Source: Archangium violaceum (GTDB taxonomy: Bacteria; Myxococcota; Myxococcia; Myxococcales; Myxococcaceae). Taken from it: DNA of 64,000 nt. Numbering within the stretch: position 1 is the first letter of the stretch; each line of letters opens with the position of its first letter. Shown in pieces: positions 8,682 to 16,461 of the stretch. A model generated the notes under the pieces. It did no database searches. It was not told where the DNA came from and was given only the letters and a program-made list of their open reading frames with translations. A program made the translations under genes and the position numbers. Location: NCBI RefSeq assembly GCF_016887565.1, contig NZ_CP069396.1:13064001-13128000 (forward strand), written 5' to 3'.

Positions 8682-9509
8682 ATGGCGAAGCGCTATGTGG
8701 GTGCACGTAAGATTTTCGAGCAACATGTACCCAGTAAATTCATCGACGACTGGCTGAGACTCTTGGTCAAACGCATCAAGCGCGCCAAAGAGTTGGTGAG
8801 CGGGTCGATGTCCCCGGAGATGGCCCGGGATGCCCTCCCCCATTTTCGTCGAGGCCTCATTGAGGACCTACTCTTCCATCTGGTCGGGCTGCATGGAGGA
8901 GAAGCGCATCGAATGCCCAATGCGTCCGACAACTCGAAGCACACCGAGGGCATATTTGGTCCGGTTCTTCTGACTGTGCACGCGGTTCGGGAGTTGAGAG
9001 AACTGCCTCGCTACGCAATTTTTCGTGAGGGGTTGACCCACGAGTCAGCACAGGGGCGCTTCTACTTCATGGAGGAAACGCCGTCGCGCCCTGACAAGGA
9101 GAGGCCGTCTGGAGTTTACGCCCAGTTGCTCTATGGTCCAGTGGATGAGAGGACCGGTTTTCCTGCTTTCGCTAGGATTGCGTTTCCTCTCCCGGGTGGT
9201 CGCGAGTTGTTCACGGAGTCCATAGACCTCACCGCGCGGCTGTCACAGCTCCTTTACCGGCAGATCGCGGAGGAGGTCATCGGCGATGAGCTCCAGATGA
9301 ACTTGGCGGCCCCGCAGAAGGTTGGGGAGGAGGTCATCGGCGATGAGCTCCAGATGAACTTGGCGGCCCCGCAGAAGGTTGGGGAGGAGGTCATCGGCGA
9401 TGAGCTCCAGATGAGCGTTTCGACTCAGCAGCATGATGAGGAGATCATTGACGATGAACTCCAGATGAACCTGTTTGCCCAGAAGAAAGAGGGGCAGGGT
9501 GAAGGATGA
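8682..9509 (+). CDS. Unknown protein with four tandem 19-residue C-terminal repeats
   Basis: A 275-residue protein with no family I recognise. Residues 1-195 look like a folded alpha/beta domain (KFIDDWLRLLVKRIKRAKEL, a helix; later 'SGVYAQLLYGPVDE' and 'AFARIAFPLPGGRELF'). Residues 197-271 are four near-identical copies of EEVIGDELQMNLAAPQKVG; the last two diverge (SVSTQQHD; EEIIDDELQMNLFAQKK). The start is ATG at 8682 with GAGGG 5 bp upstream. Its stop overlaps the start of the XRE-ImmA/IrrE gene (ATGA at 9506-9509), so they are translationally coupled. G+C is visibly lower than in flanking genes, suggesting acquisition by transfer. Confidence 0.8.
   Translation: MAKRYVGARKIFEQHVPSKFIDDWLRLLVKRIKRAKELVSGSMSPEMARDALPHFRRGLIEDLLFHLVGLHGGEAHRMPNASDNSKHTEGIFGPVLLTVHAVRELRELPRYAIFREGLTHESAQGRFYFMEETPSRPDKERPSGVYAQLLYGPVDERTGFPAFARIAFPLPGGRELFTESIDLTARLSQLLYRQIAEEVIGDELQMNLAAPQKVGEEVIGDELQMNLAAPQKVGEEVIGDELQMSVSTQQHDEEIIDDELQMNLFAQKKEGQGEG
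9270..9494 (+). repeat. 57-bp in-frame tandem repeat, four units
   Basis: Units at 9270-9326, 9327-9383, 9384-9437 (54 bp, second half diverged) and 9438-9494. The first two are identical in DNA, which points to recent duplication. Each unit encodes the constant E-E-x-I-x-D-E-L-Q-M core. Confidence 0.95.
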
Positions 9510-10750
9510 AACTTGGGACTCCTGGCTTCGTGCGTACGCGCCTGATAGAGGCGCGGGAAGCACGGGGCCTCACTCAGCTTGCGCTTGCCGACCAGGTGAC
9601 TGGATTGACGCAAGAAGTGACTCGACTGACACGGTCGGGCATTGCCAGCTTCGAACTCGGAGATAGCACTCCTCGCCCAGAGACACTCACGCGCATTGCC
9701 ACAGTGCTTGGCTTGCCCGAGCGGTATTTTTTTTGGCCGGATAATGCACCAAAGCCGAGCACGACATTTTGTCGCGCACCCCGTTCGGTCTCTCCCATTT
9801 TGAGCACGCGCGCAGATCGCCAAGCCAAGTGGGCAGGTGATGTCGCGAGTGAACTCTCTGGTGTGATGGGTCTCCAGAAGGTGGATTTCCCCAAGTTCGA
9901 TATTCCCAACCCAGAAGCCCTTACCGGTGAGCGCATCGAAGAGTTGGCTACCCAGGTGCGAAGATACTGGGGACTCGGGGATGGCCCCATCAGCAACGTC
10001 GTAAAGTTGCTTGAAAATAAGGGCGCTATTGTCGTGCGTTGCGAGCTTGGAGAGCCACGGCTGGACGGTCTTTCTCATTGGCGCGGTGAGAGGCCGACCA
10101 TCATGCTGGCAGCAGATCGCGGTTCAGGAGCTCGCTCGCGATTCGATGCTGCACATGAATTGGGTCACCTCATTCTCCACCGAGCGGTGCCTGCAGAGCG
10201 ACTCAGGAATGGAGCGGACTGGCGGCTCTTCGAGGACCAAGCACACCGTTTCGCGGGTGCATTTCTCTTCCCGCAGAGCGCATTTATGGAAGAGGTGTTG
10301 CTTGTGGACCTCGACGCTCTTCAGCCACTGAAGCTGCGCTGGAAGGTCTCCATCAAGATGATGGTCAAGCGGGCAGCCACGCTCGGGCTAATCCCCCCAG
10401 AGCGTGAACGGCACTTGATGGTGAACTACAACCGTCGAGGCTATCGGCTAAATGAACCGTTCGAGAACGCCGTGGAGGTAGAGAAACCACGATTGCTGAA
10501 ATTAGCTATCGAACTGCTTGTGAATGGAAGGGGACCTGATGCGGCATTGGACCTCCTTCCGTACCCACTAAGCGATTTGGAGCGATTGACGGGGATCTCC
10601 CCCAACCTTTTCAGCAAAAATCATGGAGCCGTAGTGAGTGACGTAATTGTACTGAGCTTTAAAACACCATCGGAACCACCATCAGAGCCAACGCCAACTC
10701 GACATGAGCGCGGCACGCTCGGGGAGATCGTTCCATTTCCCCGTCGATGA
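9506..10750 (+). CDS. XRE-ImmA/IrrE metallopeptidase (DUF955)
   Basis: A 414-residue fusion: N-terminal helix-turn-helix (about residues 8-75: 'REARGLTQLALADQVTGLTQ ... IASFELGDSTPRPETLTRIATVLGLPERYFF') and a central ImmA/IrrE zinc peptidase with HELGH at about 216 inside FDAAHELGHLILHR, preceded by PTIMLAA and followed by 'QAHRFAGAFLFPQSAF', the usual second helix carrying the third ligand. The C-terminus is a helical tail. Known relatives cleave a repressor (ICEBs1 ImmA, Deinococcus IrrE) or act in toxin-antitoxin-like pairs. Here the coupled partner is the repeat-tail protein, the obvious candidate substrate or toxin. An insertion (GLTQEVTRLTRSG) lengthens the HTH turn. Confidence 0.9.
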   Translation: MKLGTPGFVRTRLIEAREARGLTQLALADQVTGLTQEVTRLTRSGIASFELGDSTPRPETLTRIATVLGLPERYFFWPDNAPKPSTTFCRAPRSVSPILSTRADRQAKWAGDVASELSGVMGLQKVDFPKFDIPNPEALTGERIEELATQVRRYWGLGDGPISNVVKLLENKGAIVVRCELGEPRLDGLSHWRGERPTIMLAADRGSGARSRFDAAHELGHLILHRAVPAERLRNGADWRLFEDQAHRFAGAFLFPQSAFMEEVLLVDLDALQPLKLRWKVSIKMMVKRAATLGLIPPERERHLMVNYNRRGYRLNEPFENAVEVEKPRLLKLAIELLVNGRGPDAALDLLPYPLSDLERLTGISPNLFSKNHGAVVSDVIVLSFKTPSEPPSEPTPTRHERGTLGEIVPFPRR

Positions 10751-10774
10751 CGGCAGCTCATATGTCCGTGACAT

Positions 10775-12019
10775 TCACGGCCCCCCGTCCATGGTGGCCC
10801 GGAGAAGCTCGCCAATGCCCTCGAGCAGCCGGTAGTACATGTACTCCGGCACTGGGCCGAAGGCCTTGAAGGTGGAGGCAATCCGCTCCACCTGCGCCCG
10901 CGGCCCGTGCACCAGCAGCGCGAGGAAGCCGTACGCAAGGTGGACGAGCTGCACCATCCGCTTCAGCCCCGTCCACGTGAGGGCGCGGACCATCTCCAAC
11001 TTGAAGCCCTGCTTCAAGAACCTGTTGGCCTCCTCGATGCCCCACCGCTCCAAGTAGATGTCCACCACCCTCGCCGCGTCCTCCTTCGTCTGGACGTCCT
11101 CGGTGGTGAGGATGACGAGCGGCTTGAGCCCTATGCCCTGGGCGACGACGAGGGAGTAGCGCCTCTCGCCCAGCTTTCTCTTGGAGGGGCGGCCCCCGGA
11201 AGTGTACTTGGGCAGGTGCACGTCTCGGACGAAGCCGAGTTTGAGAGACTGCCTCCTGCCCGTGATGTCGGGGCGGTGGTACTTCGTGCGGTGGGTGTGC
11301 GGCTGCGGCAGCAACTCCACCAGCTCGCGCACCTTCATCTTCCCCTCAGGGGTGTGGACGAAGCGGTTGTTGCTGAGCTTGACGCGCACCGCGTAGGAGA
11401 TACCGAGCCCGTCGAGGCGCTCCAGAAAGACGCGTCCGTCGAAGCCGGAGTCGAACACCCAGAAGGCGTCCTCCGGGACGTGCGGGGCGACGGTGGCGAC
11501 GGCTTCCAGGGTGGTGGCGTTCTGGCTTTTGAAGCCCGGCGCGGACTGCGAGAAGAGCCGGGAGACGAGCGGAAGGCGCCGGCCTCGCACGCCCACAGCT
11601 TCTATCGAGACGACCTGGTACCCCTTGGCTATCTCGTCCTTGGAGCCGTCGTGGACCTTGTAGAGGTACGGCATTTTCCGGGCGCGGGACTTGGCGATGT
11701 CGGTGAGGTCCACGGCAATGACGGGCCGCGGGTAGCGCTCGTCCCGGAGGATGGGGGCCACGAGGCGCAGGTAGTCCTCCTCCACGGCGGCGTCGTCGTA
11801 GCGCTTGTTGGCCAGGTTGCGCGAGAGGCGCTTCTCCGTGTGAATGAGGCGGGAGTCCTCCCTCAGCGCCCGGCCGATTTGAGAGAGGAGGACGCTCCTC
11901 TTGTCCACGAGCCCGAAGAGGGCCTCGCGCAGAAAGCGGCGGCACGGCTTGTACAGCCGCCCTCCCACCCTCTCCACGTAAGCGTCGAAACGCTCAGCGA
12001 TGGACTTCTCGCGAGGCAC
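10775..12019 (-). CDS. IS4-family transposase
   Basis: A 414-residue DDE transposase. First Asp in AVDLTDIAK, second in FDSGFDGR, and the IS4 signature Y-(2)-R-(3)-E-(6)-K is complete in YLERWGIEEANRFLKQ. The start is GTG at 12019. The protein appears intact and full length. No convincing terminal inverted repeats were found by eye at 10750-10775 or 12020-12070, so the element ends are not called. It may be a solitary domesticated-like or recently trimmed copy. Confidence 0.9.
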   Translation of the reverse strand: MPREKSIAERFDAYVERVGGRLYKPCRRFLREALFGLVDKRSVLLSQIGRALREDSRLIHTEKRLSRNLANKRYDDAAVEEDYLRLVAPILRDERYPRPVIAVDLTDIAKSRARKMPYLYKVHDGSKDEIAKGYQVVSIEAVGVRGRRLPLVSRLFSQSAPGFKSQNATTLEAVATVAPHVPEDAFWVFDSGFDGRVFLERLDGLGISYAVRVKLSNNRFVHTPEGKMKVRELVELLPQPHTHRTKYHRPDITGRRQSLKLGFVRDVHLPKYTSGGRPSKRKLGERRYSLVVAQGIGLKPLVILTTEDVQTKEDAARVVDIYLERWGIEEANRFLKQGFKLEMVRALTWTGLKRMVQLVHLAYGFLALLVHGPRAQVERIASTFKAFGPVPEYMYYRLLEGIGELLRATMDGGP

Positions 12020-12787
12020 ACCTCTCCCGACGCTGGACTCGTGCGCCGAAGGTGCCTACGTTCCCCGTGTCCCCTAGCAAGGACGGGAGCAGGCATTCCA
12101 GTGCCGGTTCCAGCTGTGAATGGGTAGGCAGGGCTGTTCCAGCAGCTCCGCCGCCCGGAGTGAGGGTCGGACTTTCCAGGTCCGGCCCTTTTTCTTCGCC
12201 CGTCTCCTTCGGCTGCACCTCCTCAGTGCCAGGCCCTCAGCCCCGTGTTTTTGCCGAACGGCAAGCTCTCGTGGCCTCAGTGAGCTCCGTGCCAACCCCA
12301 CTCACGCGGTAGCCCACCACCAGTTGCCCCCGAAGATGGGGACGCCGCACTCCACGTCAATAGCCGTCTATTATTGAACGGCAGCGCGGAAGCCGCATTG
12401 CTGACACCACGCCCCTCGCGGCCTGGAGCGACTGCACGGCGCCGCGCAGAAGAGCGCACCCGGGCCTTCCAGGAAGAGAGGAGTGGAGACCCTTACGCGT
12501 AAGGGCAGCGGAGAAGAGGCGTCAGCGCTCGGCCGCAGCACGCAGAGTGCCGGGGGCGCACGACGCAGGAGGGAAAACGGGAGGGGAAGCGGGCTCACCA
12601 CTGCAGTTGGAGAGCTTGCCCGAGAAAGGCCTCGCCCCTGCCGCAAAAAATGACACTCGCAATTCGAGTCAATTACTTACATTTCGGTACCGACATCCAT
12701 GTAGTGGAATTGGAGGGGCGCCCCGGCGTGGAATGAAACCTCCCTGGGTCAGGCGCCGCGGCGGGTGCGGCTGGCCGCGGGCGGCTC

Positions 12788-12807
12788 AAAAAATGGGTAA
12801 GGTCGAA
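12788..12807 (-). repeat. 20-bp dispersed repeat, copy 2
   Basis: Exact inverted copy of the 20-mer at 3254-3273; see that entry. About 9.5 kb separates the two copies. Confidence 0.6.
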
Positions 12808-12903
12808 ATTCGAACTTCGACCCAAGCCAGCTGGAGCAGGTTCTTTCAGGGGCGCTCTTGCAGGCAGGAAAGGATGGGGCACCTTCCGGGCGCGCTCCGG
12901 ACG

Positions 12904-12928
12904 AACTGGTCCGACAGTCAGACCAGTT
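12904..12928. promoter_or_regulatory. 25-bp dyad AACTGGTCCGAC/GTC(A)GACCAGTT, copy 1
   Basis: Left arm AACTGGTCCGAC (12904-12915), central A, right arm GTCAGACCAGTT (12917-12928), one arm mismatch. A perfect version lies at 45525-45549. Both sit 75-110 bp upstream of a plus-strand gene, here the lipoprotein at 13038. No T-run follows, so it is more like an operator than a terminator. Confidence 0.55.
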
Positions 12929-13037
12929 GCTCCCGAGCGCGACCGGGACCTCCCTCCTGAAAGGACTTCCCCCACCTGGCTTAGACTGATGCAGCTCATG
13001 GTGAGCAACAGGCTTCAGTCCCAGGTGGGGTGTCTCG

Positions 13038-13463
13038 ATGCGGTTCTTTTCGACTCTGGCAGTGCTGACAGCATTGGTGGGATGCGGAGAGCTCTTGAAG
13101 CAGGAAGAACTGGCGGATGTACCGATGAAGGTCGCCAGTGATGAGTGTGGGCCGAATACAAGAGTCTATTGTGGTTGTGGCATCTGCTACGACACCCTCA
13201 CGCAGTGCCCGATTCTGCCAGATTGCGGCGACCTGACCGCACCACCCGTGCAAGAGCAGGCCACCATTCAGTCCGGGCTGACGTGTGGCCCCACGTATAC
13301 CGCGGTCTCCTCCATCTCCTCCGAGGAAGCCTGCGCATTGGCCACGGACCAGGCCGAACAGTTCTGCGCGGATTACGGAGGGCTTCGCCTCAGCTCCCGC
13401 AGGTGCATGATGACAGACGGTCCGCCTTACTACGGCCAGGTGAGAGCCTGTTGTAACCAGTAG
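13038..13463 (+). CDS. Cys-rich lipoprotein
   Basis: A 141-residue lipoprotein: signal MRFFSTLAVLTALVGC with lipobox LVGC at residue 16. The mature part has about 14 cysteines, including CGCGIC and ending in ACCNQ. The pattern (CGPNTRVYCGCGICY..., later EEACALATDQAEQFCADYGG) resembles small myxobacterial Cys-rich lipoproteins of unknown role. Convergent with the large lipoprotein ending at 13504. Confidence 0.8.
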   Translation: MRFFSTLAVLTALVGCGELLKQEELADVPMKVASDECGPNTRVYCGCGICYDTLTQCPILPDCGDLTAPPVQEQATIQSGLTCGPTYTAVSSISSEEACALATDQAEQFCADYGGLRLSSRRCMMTDGPPYYGQVRACCNQ

Positions 13464-13503
13464 AGTCCTTCGAGCGCCGAGGCAACGCCTCCAGGCGCTC
13501 CTC

Positions 13504-15684
13504 TCACGGCACCGCGCGCACCGGATCCTCGTGATGATCGTGCCCCGGTCCGCCGAACGTACCCGGCCAGGGCGCCTCCGCCGGTTCCAGCTTCGGCAGC
13601 ATGAAGCGCTGGAAGCGCGCCCTGCTCTCCGCGAAGGGTGGATCGCACTCGCCGCACGTCGTCGCTCCGTCCATCAACGTCAGCGACCCCGGACCCAGCT
13701 CGAACAGCTGCGGCACCGTCCTCGGGGTGTAGCCCAGCTCGCAGCGGAAGGCCTCGCTCCCGTCCTTCGCCCTCACCCCCACCAGCACCGGCTTCACTCC
13801 CTCCGCCGCGAAGCCCAGCACCAGCGGCTGCGCCACCCCACCCTCCGGCCACGTCCCCAGCCGCAGCTCCTTCGACGTGAAACTCGCTCCCCCCGGCAGC
13901 GTGTACGTCCACGCCGGCGCCAGCCCCGGCACCGTGTACCCCCGCAGCCGCGTGGACTCCGGTGGCACCACGTCCGGGTTCACCGTCGCTCCCTCGGGGC
14001 TCGGCACCAGCACCTCCTGGGTCGCCACCGCCCGTCCCAGCTTCGACGGCAGCGTCCCCGCCACTCCACCGTCCGACGTGCGCAGGGGCTCCGTGCCTCC
14101 CTCGGGTATCAGCAATCCCCGCACCAGCCCCAGCTCGCCTCCTCCGAAGGCCAGCGTCCTCCTCCAGCGCGGCACCCCGTCCGACGAAAACGCCATCACC
14201 AGCGTCGGAGACCCCGGCCTCAGCGGCGCCCCCGTGTTCAACGTCGGCGAGAACGTCACGTACAAGTCCCCCACCGTGTCCGACGCCAGTCCGAACGGGT
14301 GCGGGTGGTTGCACTCGGACAGCAGCGGATCCTCCAGGGCCTGCGCCGACACCATCCCTCCCATCGCGTCCAGCACCACCAGGTAATACAGCCGGCACTG
14401 CGTCCTCGAGTCCTGCCCCACCGGGTATGCCTCGAAGAGCGCCGCCAGCCGATCCGGCGCCATCACCGCCAGCCTCGCCAGGAAGAGCGTCGACGTCTTC
14501 GCCGCGATGTCCGGCCGCGCTCCCGCCAGGTCGAACGACCACCGCGGTGTCCCCGTCGCCCGCTCCATCAGCGACACCTGCCCCTGCCTCGGCACGTCCA
14601 TGCACAGCAGCCGCTCGTTCCACAGCATGCATCGCCGACCCGACATCGGCGTCTCCAACCGCGAGGCCTCCGTCGCTCCCAGCACCGCTGGCGCGAAGTA
14701 GCCCGACAGCGTCAGGTCCCCCGTGGGGCCCACCATCAGGTCGTGCAGCTTCTTGCCCTCGGCCGCCGCGTCGTACGTCCAGCCCGGCTCCAACACCTTC
14801 GCCGGCGGCCGCATGCACACCGAGCCCTGGCATCGGCCCTCGTCCTGGCACGGCGAGGCCGGCGCGCACACGAAGCGGTCCGGCGGATCCCTCTTCACGC
14901 ACGCGCCCTCCACGCACACGTCCGCCAGATCGCACCCGCGCGCCTCTCCACAGAAGGTGCCATTGGCCGCTGGCCGCAGCTGGCACCCCTTCCGGGCGTC
15001 GCAGTAGCCCTCCTGGCATGCCCCATCCCCCGGGCACGGCGGCGCCGGCACCGACTGGCACCCGTCCAGCGGGGCGCACACATCCGTGGTGCACGCATTC
15101 CCGTCATCACAGACGCGCTCGCGGCCCTTGCACCGGCCCTCCCGGCACACCGCGTCCAGCACGCACTGGTTGCCCGGATCGCACCCCGTGCCGTCCGCCA
15201 GCACCTCCTCGACGCACTCCTCCTTCACCACGTCGAAGCGGAAGCGGTGGCAGGCCACCGGCGTGGGACAGGCGGGCACCGGCCGGCCCTCGCCCGACAG
15301 CCGCAGCGTCACCGTGCGGCCCTCCTCGTCCCGGCCCACCAGCGTCACCTGCACCGGCTCCGCCGCCGTGGGGGCGAAGCGCACCCGCACCGTGGGCTCC
15401 CCCGTGGGCTCCACCCGCTCGGGCAGCCCCTCCACCCGGAAGGGCTCGGGCACCGGGTCCCATTCGACCCGCACCGGGGCCCGGCCCGCGCTCACCAGCC
15501 GCACCGTGCCCTCCCGCGAGGCACCCACGTACGTGGCCGGAAAGGCCAGTGCCTGCTGCGAGAAGCGCACCTGGCCAGAGGACCCCACCAGCGGCGGCTT
15601 CTCCTCATGGCAGGCCCCCAGCAGCCCCGTGAGCAGGACCACCCACACCAGCTTCCACCCTCCTTCTCTCGTGTCGCGCGTCAT
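13504..15684 (-). CDS. Large lipoprotein with ASH-like and Cys-rich domains
   Basis: 726 residues. Signal peptide with lipobox LGAC (VVLLTGLLGAC, about residue 25). Residues 35-135 form a beta-sandwich of the ASH/HYDIN-like 'choice-of-anchor D' kind ('GQVRFSQQALAFPATYVGASREGTVRLVSAG ... VTLVGRDEEGRTVTLRLSG'). Residues 140-295 are a Cys-rich repeat region (DDGNACTTDVC, CDLADVCVEGAC, CQDEGRCQGSVC). The rest reads like a PQQ/beta-propeller-like body (WSFDLAGARP, LYVTFSPTLN, PRWRRTLAFGGG, 'VKPVLVGVRAKDGSEAFRC'). This domain order is common in myxobacterial cell-surface proteins. Function unknown. Confidence 0.8.
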   Translation of the reverse strand: MTRDTREGGWKLVWVVLLTGLLGACHEEKPPLVGSSGQVRFSQQALAFPATYVGASREGTVRLVSAGRAPVRVEWDPVPEPFRVEGLPERVEPTGEPTVRVRFAPTAAEPVQVTLVGRDEEGRTVTLRLSGEGRPVPACPTPVACHRFRFDVVKEECVEEVLADGTGCDPGNQCVLDAVCREGRCKGRERVCDDGNACTTDVCAPLDGCQSVPAPPCPGDGACQEGYCDARKGCQLRPAANGTFCGEARGCDLADVCVEGACVKRDPPDRFVCAPASPCQDEGRCQGSVCMRPPAKVLEPGWTYDAAAEGKKLHDLMVGPTGDLTLSGYFAPAVLGATEASRLETPMSGRRCMLWNERLLCMDVPRQGQVSLMERATGTPRWSFDLAGARPDIAAKTSTLFLARLAVMAPDRLAALFEAYPVGQDSRTQCRLYYLVVLDAMGGMVSAQALEDPLLSECNHPHPFGLASDTVGDLYVTFSPTLNTGAPLRPGSPTLVMAFSSDGVPRWRRTLAFGGGELGLVRGLLIPEGGTEPLRTSDGGVAGTLPSKLGRAVATQEVLVPSPEGATVNPDVVPPESTRLRGYTVPGLAPAWTYTLPGGASFTSKELRLGTWPEGGVAQPLVLGFAAEGVKPVLVGVRAKDGSEAFRCELGYTPRTVPQLFELGPGSLTLMDGATTCGECDPPFAESRARFQRFMLPKLEPAEAPWPGTFGGPGHDHHEDPVRAVP

Positions 15685-15884
15685 CGGTGAGCTCCCGGGT
15701 GCCCGGGAGATAGGCCTCCGTCTTCCGGACCGCGAGGGGGCTCCCCTGCTTTCCGGACTTACCCGTTCACCGCATCACCCTCGGGGGCACTGGCGTTTCT
15801 ACGGTCTCCCGGGGTGGGGAGCCTCGCCAACCCCCCGGAAACACTGGAACCGGTGCCGGTACGGTTCTCGCACGGCTCCCGGAC

Positions 15885-16172
15885 ATGGCTTCCATCGAAT
15901 CCGCCATTTCCGAGCAACTGGCGCAGGCCTTCACCGTCTACATCCCGCTCGCGCTGCAGCCGCGGATGGATCAGCTGCCCGCGGACGTCCGCCACACCCT
16001 GCTGGGCGAGCTCTTCCGGCTGGCCGTCCAGGCCTGGCACGAGCGCTGCCTGCTGCCGCGCCAGGGCCCCGTCACCCTCGAGTTCTTCCTGGCCGGCTGC
16101 GACGTGGGCATCGAGCTGGATGCCTCGCGCGCCCTGCTCTCGCTCGTCTCGCTGGTGCGGGGCCGGCACTGA
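15885..16172 (+). CDS. Small protein of unknown function
   Basis: A 95-residue soluble, mostly helical protein (ISEQLAQAFTVYIPLALQPR, 'HTLLGELFRLAVQAWHERC', 'ASRALLSLVSLVRGRH'). No signal peptide and no recognised family. Start ATG at 15885 after CTCCCGGA. Codon use follows the high third-position G+C of its neighbours, which supports it as a real gene. Confidence 0.6.
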   Translation: MASIESAISEQLAQAFTVYIPLALQPRMDQLPADVRHTLLGELFRLAVQAWHERCLLPRQGPVTLEFFLAGCDVGIELDASRALLSLVSLVRGRH

Positions 16173-16282
16173 GCCACCCGGCTGCCTTTCCACAACTCCC
16201 CGTTGTCCCCAGGCCCCTCTGTTTCTTCACTAGAGTAAGAGAGGTATTGATCAAACAGGGGTAACAGCAGGGGCTGTGGGCT

Positions 16283-16435
16283 TGTGGAAAAGTCTGGAAG
16301 CACTCGGAATCATTCAGGATTCCAGAATGTGCTACATGTGGGGAAGTTGGCGCTTATCCCCGGGCTTCCACAGGGGTGGGTGAGGTGGCCGGGTTATCCA
16401 CAGGGAGACCCACAGCCATCCACAGGCCGTCCACA
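16283..16435. promoter_or_regulatory. Cluster of DnaA-box-like sites
   Basis: Upstream of the kinase at 16462: a perfect DnaA box TTATCCACA at 16394-16402, an inverted TTTTCCACA at 16283-16291 (one mismatch, fits TTWTNCACA), and weaker direct copies GCTTCCACA (16364-16372), CCATCCACA (16416-16424) and CCGTCCACA (16427-16435). Four of them share the direct repeat TCCACAGG. No dnaA, dnaN or AT-rich unwinding element is nearby, so this is not called an origin. Confidence 0.5.
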
Positions 16436-16461
16436 GGGTGTGTGGGCTATCCTCCGCGGCC

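Larger units (their letters stand above)
12020..13037. other. About 1 kb without a convincing gene
   Basis: Between the IS4-type transposase and the lipoprotein at 13038. Open frames here have the composition of random high-G+C DNA and no recognisable motif. The stretch holds an inverted copy of the 3254-3273 repeat, the sequence TTACGCGTAA (12493-12502), the segment GACTCGAATTGCGAGTGTCA on the minus strand near 12650-12670, and the 25-bp dyad at 12904-12928. It looks like a scar of past insertions. Confidence 0.5.

Noticed and set aside
9270-9494. CRISPR array
   Set aside because: The 57-bp units are contiguous, in frame, and have no spacers.
10751-12060. Terminal inverted repeats for the IS4-type element
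   Set aside because: Only weak matches between the two flanks; the internal inverted repeat CCGTG-acatt-CACGG at 10763-10777 is more like a terminator.
12547-12960. A 137-codon plus-strand frame in the 1-kb gap
   Set aside because: No motif, no ribosome binding site, and it crosses the 20-mer and 25-bp repeats.
13531-15690. A 719-codon plus-strand frame
   Set aside because: Arg/His/Gln-rich shadow of the large Cys-rich lipoprotein on the other strand.
16255-16450. Chromosomal origin
   Set aside because: DnaA-box-like sites exist but there is no AT-rich element, dnaA, dnaN, gidA or parAB nearby.
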